Shown in pieces: positions 14,934 through 22,801 of a stretch of 23,947 nucleotides of DNA (positions are counted from its first letter, which is position 1; the number at the start of each line of letters is the position of its first letter). Where the stretch lies: assembly GCA_049670425.1 (NCBI GenBank), contig JBATTG010000153.1, positions 1 through 23,947 of the forward strand, in the 5' to 3' direction. The notes beneath the pieces were generated by a model. The model had not been told where the DNA came from. It was given only the letters and a program-made list of their open reading frames with translations, and did no database searches. A program made the position numbers and the translations under genes. The DNA comes from Proteocatella sp049670425 (lineage in GTDB: Bacteria; Bacillota; Clostridia; Peptostreptococcales; Filifactoraceae).

Positions 14934-14981
14934 ATATTTTAATCACATCTGGGCATATTGCCCAGACTATGATTAAAATAT
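14934..14981 (+). repeat. Long two-part hairpin between symporter and RocB-like genes
   Basis: ATATTTTAATCA (14934-14945) pairs with TGATTAAAATAT (14970-14981), and inside it CTGGGCA (14949-14955) pairs with TGCCCAG (14959-14965) around a TAT loop. A small 3/4-nt internal loop separates the two stems. No T run follows, so it is not a standard terminator. It may protect the upstream message or mark a processing site. Confidence 0.75.
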
Positions 14982-15011
14982 AAGCATATAATAATCAGGA
15001 GGCATAATAAA

Positions 15012-16655
15012 ATGAATGATAAAATATCGAGGCGAATTGAAGAAATAGCTCTGGAACTGACTAAGGAATTAAGTGTAGTAGATACATTAGGAGAGCTGGA
15101 TTCTGTAAATAAAATACATGAGATTTTTTCTTCAATGCCATACTACAAAGAAAATCCACAAGATCTGTTCTTTGTGGAGACTGGCGACAAACTGGGAAGA
15201 AAAAGTATAGTAGCGATGCTTAGAGGTAAAAAAGGAAACAGCAAGAAAACTGTTGTCATGATAGGACACACCGATACGGTAGGAATTTCAGATTATGGCA
15301 ATCTGCAGGAATATGCAAATCAGCCATATGAACTTATGGAAAGACTGAAAGAAGTAACTTTGATCGAAGATGAAAGAAAAGATCTTATGTCTGGGGATTA
15401 TTTATTTGGACGAGGATTATTTGATATGAAAACAGGTGATGCGATTATAATGGCTTTGATGGAAGATATCGCATCTAAAATAGATGAATTTGAGGGAAAT
15501 CTTATATTTGCAGGAGTTTGTGACGAAGAGGGAAATTCAGGCGGAATGCTTTCAGTAGTTCCAAAACTTGTGGAAATGAAGGAAAATGAAGGACTTGATT
15601 ACCTGGCTTTACTGGATACTGACTATATGACATCGGAATTTGAAGGCGATGAAAACAAGTATGTTTATATAGGAACAGTTGGAAAATTGATGCCATCATT
15701 TTATGTTGTAGGGAAGGAAACTCATGTAGGAGAATCTTTCAAGGGTATAGATCCAAATCAGATAGCATCACATATAACTAACCGAATAAATTTGAATACT
15801 GAGTTTTGCGATGTTGCCGAAGGCGAAGTGTCGCTTCCTCCAATAACACTGCATCAGAGGGATTTGAAGCCAGAGTATTCAGTTCAAATTGCAAAATCTA
15901 CGAGTCTTTTCTTTAATTATGCAACTCATTGTTCAACACCGGATGAAGTTTTGATGAAGATGAAGGGGGCAGCTCATGAGGCTTTTGAAACTGCTATAGA
16001 TTCTCTTAATCTCCAATACAAAAATTTCTGCGGTCTTGCAGGAAGAGGACATGAACTTCTTCCTTGGAAGGCAAGAACTGTTACCTATGAAGAGCTACTA
16101 GCTCAAGTAAAAGGAGAAATGCCAAATGTTGCAGATGTTATGGCTGCGCACAACGAACATCTGATGAAGGATGAGAATCTGGACACAAGAGCATTTGCAT
16201 TGAAAATGGTAGAAAAATTACATTCGCTTTGGTCAAACAGAGAACCAGTAGTAGTTGTATATTTCTCACCACCATATTATCCACATGTTTATGTGGAGGG
16301 CAGTGCAGAAAAAGAAAAAAATCTTATAGATGCAGTCGCACATGCAGTAAATACTACAAAAACGGATTACAATGTAGTATACAAGAAGTTCTTCCCATAT
16401 ATATCGGATTTAAGCTATGGAGCAGCACCTAGTGATCCTAAAATAATAGCGGCATTAAAAGACAATATGCCAGGATTTGGAAGTAAATACCATCTTCCGC
16501 TTGAAGCAATGCAAAAGCTTAATCTGCCTGTGCTGGATATTGGAAGTTTCGGAAAAGATGCACATAAATTTACAGAAAGAATAGAGAAGAACTACAGCTT
16601 TAATGTTGCACCAGAGCTGGTTTACAAAACAATAATGAATCTTTTGGAGAATTAA
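15012..16655 (+). CDS. rocB: RocB-like M20 family metallohydrolase (arginine-utilization type)
   Basis: A 547-residue member of the M20/ArgE metallopeptidase clan, longer than the usual ~400 residues and close to the length of Bacillus RocB. Metal-binding motifs are in place: IGHTDTVG (H86, D88), GRGLFDMKTG (D138) and DEEGNSGG (catalytic and metal-binding E172/E173), and later FGKDAHKFTERIE near the C-terminus. PPYYPHVYV (~419-427) is also a feature I associate with the RocB group. RocB is encoded in the arginine-catabolism regulon of Bacillus; I am not certain of its chemical reaction, so only an amide or peptide-like hydrolysis is assigned. It follows the AGCS symporter and ends in an intrinsic terminator. 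The start has CAGGAGG upstream. Confidence 0.8.
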   Translation: MNDKISRRIEEIALELTKELSVVDTLGELDSVNKIHEIFSSMPYYKENPQDLFFVETGDKLGRKSIVAMLRGKKGNSKKTVVMIGHTDTVGISDYGNLQEYANQPYELMERLKEVTLIEDERKDLMSGDYLFGRGLFDMKTGDAIIMALMEDIASKIDEFEGNLIFAGVCDEEGNSGGMLSVVPKLVEMKENEGLDYLALLDTDYMTSEFEGDENKYVYIGTVGKLMPSFYVVGKETHVGESFKGIDPNQIASHITNRINLNTEFCDVAEGEVSLPPITLHQRDLKPEYSVQIAKSTSLFFNYATHCSTPDEVLMKMKGAAHEAFETAIDSLNLQYKNFCGLAGRGHELLPWKARTVTYEELLAQVKGEMPNVADVMAAHNEHLMKDENLDTRAFALKMVEKLHSLWSNREPVVVVYFSPPYYPHVYVEGSAEKEKNLIDAVAHAVNTTKTDYNVVYKKFFPYISDLSYGAAPSDPKIIAALKDNMPGFGSKYHLPLEAMQKLNLPVLDIGSFGKDAHKFTERIEKNYSFNVAPELVYKTIMNLLEN

Positions 16656-16683
16656 AAATATTTTCCTGAAAAAATAAACTCAA

Positions 16684-16720
16684 GAGCATGATAAACTGTC
16701 AAAGTTTGGAGTGCTTTTTT
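16684..16720 (+). terminator. Intrinsic terminator after the RocB-like gene
   Basis: GAGCA pairs with TGCTT, and AAACT with AGTTT around GTCAA. A tandem G/A mismatch with flanking G-T wobbles sits in the middle of the stem. It ends in six T (16715-16720). Confidence 0.7.
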
Positions 16721-16728
16721 GTTTGATA

Positions 16729-16737
16729 TGCTATAAT
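16729..16737 (+). promoter_or_regulatory. Extended -10 promoter of the amidohydrolase operon
   Basis: TGCTATAAT is a perfect TATAAT with the TGn extension, 34 nt before the amidohydrolase start. No good -35 is seen at 16-18 nt, as expected for extended -10 promoters. It directly follows the preceding terminator. Confidence 0.6.
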
Positions 16738-16770
16738 TGGCATATGAATAAAATATAAGAGGTGGTTTAA

Positions 16771-18333
16771 ATGATACTTGTTAATGGCGCTATAAAGAAT
16801 TTTTCGGGAAAAGATTATCAGTGGATTAAGCTGAATAATAAAAAAATATATGACCTTGGATATGGGACTGATTATGAAAAATATCTGGACAAGGATGTGA
16901 AAATAGTAGATTTGAAGGGAAGGAGCGTTCTCCCGGGCTTTTTTGACAGCCATGTTCATCTTGATGAAACGGTAATAAACGAGACAAATATAGATTTTGG
17001 TGAAGCTACCAATTTTAAGTATATAGAAGCCCGGCTTAAGGAAGCAAGTCAGAATAGACCAGACAAAAAAATAATAATGGGTCTTTCTATTCATGATCAC
17101 ACACTTGAGGAAAAAAGACTTCCAACAAGACGGGAACTCGACAGAATGTGTCCAGAATATCCTGTCTGGATTGCCAGCAAGGACATGCAAAGAAGCATAC
17201 TCAATTCAAAGGCCCTGGAGCTTATAAAAGTACCTTTTAATTTAAATGGAATGCAGATAGATAATAAAGGTGTGGTCACGGGGCTTCTCGAGCATGAAGC
17301 AAATGCCTATGCAAAAAGTAAAATAATGAAGCTTTACACTTTTGAAGAGAAATGTGACATGATTAAAATCTATATTGAAAAAAACGTGCTGCCCAAGGGG
17401 ATAACCACATTGGTTGATGTAGAATCTAATCTGATTAATGATATGGAAGATTATAAAAAATTTTTAAAGTTCACAAGGAAACTCCCGGTTACCATTGAAC
17501 TCTATTACAGTACAACGGATATAGAAGAAATCAAAGCGCGCAAGCTAACAAGACTCGGAGGCGACCTCGGAGTTGATGGGTCATTTACATCCAGAAATGC
17601 GGCCTTATTTGAAAACTATGCAGATGTAAAAAGCAATGGGGAACTTTATTTCAGCCAGGAAGAGCTTAACAGTCTGGTTTCGGACTGCTATAAAAATTCA
17701 ATTCAGATAGGTCTGCATGCAGTCGGGGACAGGGCCTATGAACAGGTTTTAGTTGCCCATGAATATGCACAGAAAATATATGGGAACTTGAATCTCAGAC
17801 ACAGGGTAGAACATGCAGAGCTTATGAGCGATGAACAGATAAAAAGGACCAGCGACCTGGGACTGGTGCTTTCAATGCAGCCTGTGTTTGAGACAATGTT
17901 GGGTAATAAGGAAAATAAATTATATGAAAAATATAACGAGCTTTATGTGAAATCTCTTGGAGAAAGGCATTTGAGGACGAACATGTTCAAAGAAATACTG
18001 GATGCTGGAATCGTCATATGCGGGGGTTCGGACAGTGCCCTTACGCCAATCGATCCGATACTCGGGATATATTCAGCAGTAAATCACCCCAAGGAAGATC
18101 ACCGAGTTACTTTGGAACAGGCTATTCGTATGTTTACTGCAGATGCAGCGTACGGCGTAAATGCTGAAGAAGAAAGAGGCATACTTCTGCCAGGTAAGCA
18201 GGCTGACATTGTCATACTGGACCAGAATATAGATGATATGGACATTAAGGATATAAAAAATGTGTTGGTTGATTTTACAATCAGAGATGGAAAAATAACA
18301 TATATTAGAAATGAGGGGGAGCTGAATGAATGA
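16771..18333 (+). CDS. Amidohydrolase of the Amidohydro_3 (YtcJ-like) family
   Basis: A 520-residue metal-dependent hydrolase. It has the short N-terminal beta-sandwich strand (MILVNGAIKNF), then LPGFFDSHVHLDE with the first metal ligands H61 and H63, the later ligand histidines in IGLHAVGDRAYEQVL and LRHRVEHAELM, and CGGSDSALTPIDPILGIY with the catalytic aspartate. The C-terminus returns to the sandwich (GKQADIVILDQNID). All these features are those of the Amidohydro_3 family, whose members hydrolyse amide-type bonds of varied and mostly unknown substrates, so no specific substrate is given. The start follows AGAGGTGG. The stop overlaps the start of a SARP-type regulator by 8 nt, implying coupled translation and perhaps a shared signal. 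Confidence 0.9.
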   Translation: MILVNGAIKNFSGKDYQWIKLNNKKIYDLGYGTDYEKYLDKDVKIVDLKGRSVLPGFFDSHVHLDETVINETNIDFGEATNFKYIEARLKEASQNRPDKKIIMGLSIHDHTLEEKRLPTRRELDRMCPEYPVWIASKDMQRSILNSKALELIKVPFNLNGMQIDNKGVVTGLLEHEANAYAKSKIMKLYTFEEKCDMIKIYIEKNVLPKGITTLVDVESNLINDMEDYKKFLKFTRKLPVTIELYYSTTDIEEIKARKLTRLGGDLGVDGSFTSRNAALFENYADVKSNGELYFSQEELNSLVSDCYKNSIQIGLHAVGDRAYEQVLVAHEYAQKIYGNLNLRHRVEHAELMSDEQIKRTSDLGLVLSMQPVFETMLGNKENKLYEKYNELYVKSLGERHLRTNMFKEILDAGIVICGGSDSALTPIDPILGIYSAVNHPKEDHRVTLEQAIRMFTADAAYGVNAEEERGILLPGKQADIVILDQNIDDMDIKDIKNVLVDFTIRDGKITYIRNEGELNE

Positions 18334-19483
18334 AAATAGGCTTACCATAAATCTACTGGGGAACGTGGGCATATATTATGATGGAGAAGATATTACCACG
18401 AAATTAAGTTCGAAATCAGTAGCGATAATAATGTTTTTAGTAGCAAACTACAATAAAAAAATCACCAGAGAAAAAATTTCAGATCTGTTATGGGCTGAAA
18501 AATATGAGAATGCGGGCTATAACCTGCGCTATAATCTATGGAATATAAAGAAGGTGATTCCATTTGACATGGATGGCAGGGAATTGATTACAAGCAATAA
18601 GGAATACTGTCAGATAAATCCAGATTATATTTTTGAGGGAGATATTGTAAATGTCAAGAAGCTGGAAGAAAAGCAGATAAGCAATATGAACCTAGATGAA
18701 CTTAAGAGTATGAAAAATGAGTTTAAGGGGGAGTTTCTCGAGCAAATACATATAAAAGATGCTGAAGAATTTTATGAATGGATACTGATAAACAGGATAA
18801 AGTATCAGAAACTTTATATAAGCTGTCTTAATCAGATGTATACCTTGCTGCATGGTGCAGGGCGGTATGAAGATAAGATAGACATTCTCGATGAAATCTT
18901 GAATTACAATCCCTATGATGAAGAAAGTCATTACAATCTTATGATAGAGCATATGAAAGAAGGTAAGCGTCACAGAGCTATTTCTCAGTACAAAAAGTGT
19001 GACAATTTACTCCGATCAGAACTCAACATAGGCGCAAAGCCTAAACTCAAAGAGCTGTATATGAAGCTTATAAACGAGCAGTCGAGCTTTGATAACGAAG
19101 GCAGAGTGCATAAAGAAATATTGCTGAATCAATATTTCAATAAAAATATTGATTATCTTGTTTTAAGCCAATTAATAGAAAATCTGGCAGAAATAGAAAG
19201 GGAACTAAATCTGAAGATTATGAACCCAAATCTATATTATATTTTTTCGTCGATTGTACCATTTATATACGATGAAGGCGTAGAAGAGAGAAGTTCACAC
19301 CAGATTAATGATATAAAACTTTTCATTGCAGTCCGGGAAGCTATCGAGAAAACAAGCAGTCAGATTAAACTGAAAATAACTATCTACAATAAAGAAAAAA
19401 TGGATTTGAAATCTAAAACTTTTTTTGAGTATGCCTCAGGTAGTCTTAAAGGAATGCGCGATATTATACAGTATGTAAAGTGA
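18326..19483 (+). CDS. SARP/BTAD-type transcriptional regulator
   Basis: A 385-residue protein with an OmpR/SARP-like winged-helix DNA-binding domain at residues ~1-95 (LTINLLGNVGIYYDGEDITT, KITREKISDLLWAEKYENAG, LRYNLWNIKKV) and a bacterial transcriptional activator domain of TPR-like helices at ~100-245 (FLEQIHIKDAEEFYEWI, ILNYNPYDEESHYNLMIEHM, ISQYKKCDNLLRSEL). The last ~130 residues, rich in charged helices and ending ASGSLKGMRDIIQYVK, match no family I recognise. It lacks the NB-ARC ATPase of large SARP proteins. It is translated from GAGGGGGAG with an 8-nt overlap with the amidohydrolase gene, so it probably controls or responds to that enzyme's pathway. SARP-type regulators are best known from actinomycetes but also occur in Clostridia. 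Confidence 0.85.
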   Translation: MNENRLTINLLGNVGIYYDGEDITTKLSSKSVAIIMFLVANYNKKITREKISDLLWAEKYENAGYNLRYNLWNIKKVIPFDMDGRELITSNKEYCQINPDYIFEGDIVNVKKLEEKQISNMNLDELKSMKNEFKGEFLEQIHIKDAEEFYEWILINRIKYQKLYISCLNQMYTLLHGAGRYEDKIDILDEILNYNPYDEESHYNLMIEHMKEGKRHRAISQYKKCDNLLRSELNIGAKPKLKELYMKLINEQSSFDNEGRVHKEILLNQYFNKNIDYLVLSQLIENLAEIERELNLKIMNPNLYYIFSSIVPFIYDEGVEERSSHQINDIKLFIAVREAIEKTSSQIKLKITIYNKEKMDLKSKTFFEYASGSLKGMRDIIQYVK

Positions 19484-19492
19484 GAAATTCAC

Positions 19493-19543
19493 AATCCAAA
19501 AAAACTGCCAGACTGAACTGATGTCTGGCAGTTTTTTTGGATT
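19493..19543. terminator. Bidirectional terminator between the regulator and aminopeptidase genes
   Basis: Two 21-nt arms (19493-19513 and 19523-19543) are exact reverse complements around a 9-nt loop. The core is CTGCCAGAC/GTCTGGCAG, flanked by seven A on the left and seven T on the right, so both strands give a stem with a U tract. The outer two bases overlap the aminopeptidase stop codon. Confidence 0.96.
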
Positions 19544-21020
19544 ATTTAATCTGGGATGCTATGTCAAACAAAAGTTCAACACCATATCCGGTGCCACCTC
19601 TTCTGCAATAAGGTCGATTTTTATCGGTAGCAGAAGTTCCGGCAATGTCAATATGAACCCATGGAAGGTCTTCGACAAATGCACTTATGAAAGCTCCAGC
19701 GATACTGGCACCTGCATTTTTCCCACCTGAATTTTTTATATCTGCAATTTCAGATTTATTTTTCTCAATTATTTTTTCATCAAGAGGCAGTCTCCAGATT
19801 TTTTCATTGGCCATCTTAGATGCTTTCTCAACGATTTTATAAAGATGTTCGTCATTGGCAACTATTCCGGCATAATCATCACCCAAAGCTACAAGAACGG
19901 CGCCTGTCAAGGTAGCTATATCAATGAGTTTTGTAGCTTGTTCTTCTCTTATGGCAAAGGTTACAGCATCAGCAAGCGTTAGCCTTCCCTCGGCATCTGT
20001 ATTTATTACTTCAATGAATTTTCCACCCATGGAACCGATTAAGTCACCTGGAAGATAAGCATCGCCAGAAAGCATGTTTTCACAGGCAGCGACAATTGCA
20101 ACGACATTAACTTTCAGCTTGGATTCGGCAATAGATTTTATGGCACCGATAACTGCAGCGGCACCAGCCATGTCGGTTTTCATAGCCATCATGCTGTCTG
20201 AAGGCTTGATTGAATATCCGCCACTATCATAGGTAAGACCTTTTCCAATTAAAGCGAGCTTTTCATCCGATTTTTTATTGCCATTGTAGTTTATGACAAT
20301 CAATTTAGGTTTTGAGGAAGAACCTCTTGCAACCGAAAGAAAGGCTTCCATTTTGAATTTTTCTATTTCTGGTTGATCATAAATTTTAATATCAAGATTG
20401 AGTCCTTCAAATGCCTCCAACGTCTTTTCTACAAGGGTAGATGGTTTTAGGAAATTTGAGGGTTCGTTTGTCAAATCTCTTGCAAGAATGGTATTGGCTG
20501 CAATGATGGAAGCCCTTTTTTCACAACGTTCAGCTTCGTAATACTGTGTGAAAATATCAATAAAATCTATTCTGCAAGTTTTGTCATCTTTAGTTTGATA
20601 TTTTTCGAAAGTATACTCAGCGAGAAGCATTGCTTTGCATGATTTCAGGAAAGAATCAACTTTGTTAACGCCAGATGCTATGTTTTCAATGAAAACAACG
20701 GGTTTTTGAGCCTTAAGTGACTGAAGCTCAGTAATCGATTTTCCGAAATTTTCCATGAGTATATCCGTTGTTAAATCGCTTTCTTCACCAAAACCGACAA
20801 GCACGATGTTAACGTGTTTATTTTGACCACGAAAGAAAGATGTAAAGCTGTATATTTCGCCTTTTTTTGCTTTAAACAAGCCAGCTTCAATATAAGGGTT
20901 TATTAAATTACAAAAGTCTTCATCAAAAAAATTGGACATGACAGATGGACTGAAAAATGGAATTACATAAGAATCATAATCTTTCATCATTTCCAAACTG
21001 TGTAGAATATTTAACTTCAT
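19542..21020 (-). CDS. pepA: Leucyl aminopeptidase, M17 family
   Basis: A cytoplasmic zinc or manganese aminopeptidase that trims N-terminal residues from peptides. The 492-residue protein has the M17 layout: a variable N-terminal domain, then the catalytic domain with LIGKGLTYDSGGYSIKP (metal-binding lysine and aspartate), MKTDMAGAAAVIGA (second aspartate), and the family signature NTDAEGRLTLADA (aspartate, glutamate and catalytic arginine). GYGVELLFDIA closes the protein. All ligands are present and the length is typical. The start is set by AAGGAGG (21034-21028), 7 nt upstream. It is a single-gene unit, divergent from the small 61-residue protein and convergent with the SARP-type regulator gene. 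The N-terminal domain is AT-rich and less conserved, as is common in this family. Confidence 0.96.
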   Translation of the reverse strand: MKLNILHSLEMMKDYDSYVIPFFSPSVMSNFFDEDFCNLINPYIEAGLFKAKKGEIYSFTSFFRGQNKHVNIVLVGFGEESDLTTDILMENFGKSITELQSLKAQKPVVFIENIASGVNKVDSFLKSCKAMLLAEYTFEKYQTKDDKTCRIDFIDIFTQYYEAERCEKRASIIAANTILARDLTNEPSNFLKPSTLVEKTLEAFEGLNLDIKIYDQPEIEKFKMEAFLSVARGSSSKPKLIVINYNGNKKSDEKLALIGKGLTYDSGGYSIKPSDSMMAMKTDMAGAAAVIGAIKSIAESKLKVNVVAIVAACENMLSGDAYLPGDLIGSMGGKFIEVINTDAEGRLTLADAVTFAIREEQATKLIDIATLTGAVLVALGDDYAGIVANDEHLYKIVEKASKMANEKIWRLPLDEKIIEKNKSEIADIKNSGGKNAGASIAGAFISAFVEDLPWVHIDIAGTSATDKNRPYCRRGGTGYGVELLFDIASQIK

Positions 21021-21117
21021 AAAAGAGCCTCCTTAATAAATCTTTAATAGGAATTTAAATGGTATCTTTTAAGCCTATTTTAACTCAAAATTAAAGAGGT
21101 GTACATATGTTTTTATC

Positions 21118-21146
21118 TTGACAAATAAATATGTTAAATATAAACT
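21118..21146 (+). promoter_or_regulatory. Predicted promoter of the 61-residue protein gene
   Basis: A perfect TTGACA (21118-21123), a 17-nt spacer and TAAACT (21141-21146). TATAAA two bases earlier is an alternative -10 with a short spacer. About 30 nt before the start codon. Confidence 0.6.
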
Positions 21147-21175
21147 GAGATTAGAATATATATTAAGGAGAAAAA

Positions 21176-21361
21176 ATGAAAACTGAAATGGAATTAAATA
21201 TAGATAATGTCATAGAACATATAAAACAGCAACAAGCGGAGGCTCAATTAAAGCCAAAACCCCTGAGTGAGTTCAGGAATAATTATAAAAACTTCCAGTA
21301 TGACTACGAGGAAGATTTCTATGAACCAGGAACAAGCGCATATTCCGACGATGATTATTAA
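21176..21361 (+). CDS. Small acidic protein of unknown function
   Basis: A 61-residue product that I do not recognise. It begins MKTEMELNIDNVIEHIKQQQ, a likely amphipathic helix, followed by AEAQLKPKPLSEF and a tail rich in tyrosine, aspartate and glutamate ending AYSDDDY. There is no signal peptide, membrane segment or cysteine. It is supported as a real gene by AAGGAG at good spacing, a TTGACA promoter of its own, and the absence of any overlapping gene. No terminator separates it from the rpsF promoter 8 bp downstream, so some transcription may continue into the ribosomal operon. A role linked to translation or DNA binding would be guesswork. Confidence 0.75.
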   Translation: MKTEMELNIDNVIEHIKQQQAEAQLKPKPLSEFRNNYKNFQYDYEEDFYEPGTSAYSDDDY

Positions 21362-21368
21362 AAAAAAA

Positions 21369-21397
21369 TTGCAATAGAATATTTTTTATGCTATAAT
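21369..21397 (+). promoter_or_regulatory. Promoter of the rpsF-ssb-rpsR operon
   Basis: TTGCAA (21369-21374), a 17-nt spacer and a perfect TATAAT (21392-21397) with a TGC extension. Strong, as expected for a ribosomal protein operon. It leaves a leader of about 100 nt. Confidence 0.85.
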
Positions 21398-21453
21398 AAT
21401 GCGGTATGAGATTTACGCAATAAATGCGAGGAAATGAAGATTTCTGTTCTCAT

Positions 21454-21486
21454 CTTTCTGCTCGATAAGAGCCGTATAGTCCAAAG
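21454..21486 (+). promoter_or_regulatory. Candidate S6:S18-binding leader hairpin
   Basis: CTTT, CT and GCTC on the left pair with GAGC, AG and AAAG on the right, with loop GATAA. A 3' bulge (CGTAT, following C to give CCG) and a TCC bulge interrupt the stem. S6:S18 autoregulatory leaders of rpsF operons have a hairpin with a CCG-containing bulge, which this resembles. Its base touches the ribosome-binding site GGGAGGTG (21486-21493), so protein binding could block translation. Confidence 0.55.
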
Positions 21487-21501
21487 GGAGGTGAAAGAAT
21501 A

Positions 21502-21789
21502 ATGAAAAATTATGAATTAATTTATGTACTAAGACCAAATCTTGATGATGAGGCAAAAACTGTTGTACTTGACAAAGTAAAAGCAATAATTGAAGCGTCT
21601 GGAGAAGTTGAGAAAGTTGATGTATGGGGTGTAAGAAGACTTGCATACGAAATACAAAAGCTTAACGAAGGTTTCTACGTACTAGTAACTTTTAAAGCAA
21701 GCACAGACTTGCCAAAAGAGCTAGACAGAAATCTTAAGATCAGTGATAGTGTAATCCGTCATATGATAATCAACCTAGATGAGAAGTAA
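21502..21789 (+). CDS. rpsF: Small ribosomal subunit protein bS6
   Basis: A 95-residue ribosomal protein that binds 16S rRNA as a pair with S18. It has the family start MKNYELIYVLRPNLDDE, the central KVDVWGVRRLAYEIQKLNEGFYVLVTF-type region (WGVRRLAYEIQKLNEGFY visible) and ISDSVIRHMII at the C-terminus. First gene of the operon, with ssb starting 11 bp later. GGGAGGTG lies at good distance from the ATG. The leader hairpin suggests feedback control by the S6:S18 pair. Confidence 0.98.
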   Translation: MKNYELIYVLRPNLDDEAKTVVLDKVKAIIEASGEVEKVDVWGVRRLAYEIQKLNEGFYVLVTFKASTDLPKELDRNLKISDSVIRHMIINLDEK

Positions 21790-21800
21790 GAGGTGAAACT

Positions 21801-22277
21801 ATGAATGTTGCAATACTAATAGGAAGACTTACAAAAGATCCAGAGCTAAGATATATCCCTTCAACGGGAAAAGCCGTAGCGACATTTGCAATAGCAGTAG
21901 ACCGAGCCTTTACAACAAAGGATGGCCAGAGACAAGCGGACTTTTTCAACATAGTTGTATGGGGAAAGATAGCAGAAAACTGCGCAAACTACCTTGCAAA
22001 AGGAAGATTGGTAGGAATTAAAGGTCAAATCCAAAACAGAAGTTATGATACTCAAGCAGGTGAAAAGAGATACGTAACTGAAATAATTGCCGATACAGTT
22101 CAGTTCTTGGAAAAAGCCCAAGGGGCAGCACCAAGAAATGATTTTAGTCAAGGGTCTTCAAATGCAGGGTCAGACGTATTTGAACCAGCCGGATTCAAAA
22201 CGCCAGAAGGCTTTTCGCCAAAAGGCTTAGATGATGAGGGTTACAGAGCATTAGAAGATGATGACGTACCATTTTAA
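21801..22277 (+). CDS. ssb: Single-stranded DNA-binding protein
   Basis: A 158-residue SSB that coats single-stranded DNA in replication, repair and recombination, and recruits partner proteins. The OB fold covers ~1-105, starting MNVAILIGRLTKDPELRYIP and including QADFFNIVVWGKIAENCANY and AKGRLVGIKGQIQNRSYD. A Gly/Ser/Asn-rich linker follows, and the acidic tip EDDDVPF is the partner-binding tail. Located between rpsF and rpsR, the conserved Firmicute order. AAGAGGTG provides the ribosome-binding site. Confidence 0.98.
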   Translation: MNVAILIGRLTKDPELRYIPSTGKAVATFAIAVDRAFTTKDGQRQADFFNIVVWGKIAENCANYLAKGRLVGIKGQIQNRSYDTQAGEKRYVTEIIADTVQFLEKAQGAAPRNDFSQGSSNAGSDVFEPAGFKTPEGFSPKGLDDEGYRALEDDDVPF

Positions 22278-22292
22278 GAAGGAGGTTAAGTC

Positions 22293-22529
22293 ATGGCAGC
22301 AGCACAAAGAGGAATGAAAAGAAGAAGAAAGAAAGCCGATCCATTTGCAGGCGATAAAGTAAACATGATAGATTACAAAGACGTTTCACTTCTTAAGAAG
22401 TATATCTCCGAAAGAGGAAAGATACTTCCAAGAAGAGTTTCAGGAACATCTGCAAAAGCTCAAAGAAAACTTACAGTAGCTATTAAAAGAGCTAGAAACC
22501 TAGCACTTTTACCATACTCAGTAGAATAA
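22293..22529 (+). CDS. rpsR: Small ribosomal subunit protein bS18
   Basis: A 78-residue basic ribosomal protein that forms a heterodimer with S6 on the 30S platform. Family blocks are DYKDVSLLKKYISERGKILP, RRVSGTSAKAQRKLTVAIKR and ARNLALLPYS. It has the strong site AAGGAGG, 15 bp after ssb. It ends the operon and is followed by a terminator. Confidence 0.98.
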   Translation: MAAAQRGMKRRRKKADPFAGDKVNMIDYKDVSLLKKYISERGKILPRRVSGTSAKAQRKLTVAIKRARNLALLPYSVE

Positions 22530-22536
22530 CAAAGTT

Positions 22537-22567
22537 AAAAGGCACAATGTAAACCATTGTGCCTTTT
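22537..22567 (+). terminator. Terminator of the rpsF-ssb-rpsR operon
   Basis: AAAAGGCACAATG and CATTGTGCCTTTT form a perfect 13-bp stem around a 5-nt loop (TAAAC). The T tail is short (TTTT, then ACTT). Confidence 0.88.
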
Positions 22568-22641
22568 ACTTATACTTATATAAATATGTTGTAATCTCGG
22601 ATTTTTATTGAATAATATATTTTTATCCCGGGTATAAAGGG

Positions 22642-22671
22642 TTGTAGTGAATGCATAAATTGAGGTATAAT
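22642..22671 (+). promoter_or_regulatory. Predicted promoter of the UPF0182 gene
   Basis: TTGTAG (22642-22647), an 18-nt spacer and a perfect TATAAT (22666-22671). The leader would be about 125 nt long. Confidence 0.6.
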
Positions 22672-22679
22672 TAAGATAA

Positions 22680-22730
22680 CGCTTCTTTTAATTTAGGGAA
22701 GAATTGTTTTTATCCACAACGTTAGAAGCG
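22680..22730 (+). repeat. Inverted repeat in the UPF0182 leader
   Basis: CGCTTCT (22680-22686) and AGAAGCG (22724-22730) are exact 7-bp arms 37 nt apart, starting 9 nt after the -10 hexamer, so they would fold at the very 5' end of the transcript or serve as an operator. I cannot match them to a known riboswitch. The remainder of 22568-22801 shows no gene. Confidence 0.4.
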
Positions 22731-22801
22731 CAGACCTTAAAGTGTTGATTATAGGATAAAAGGTACTCGATTGAACAAAAAAATAGAAAAGAGGTAAGCC
22801 T

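Noticed and set aside
16699..17190. 163-codon minus-strand ORF
   Set aside because: It is antisense to the amidohydrolase gene and its promoter, and has no recognisable domain.
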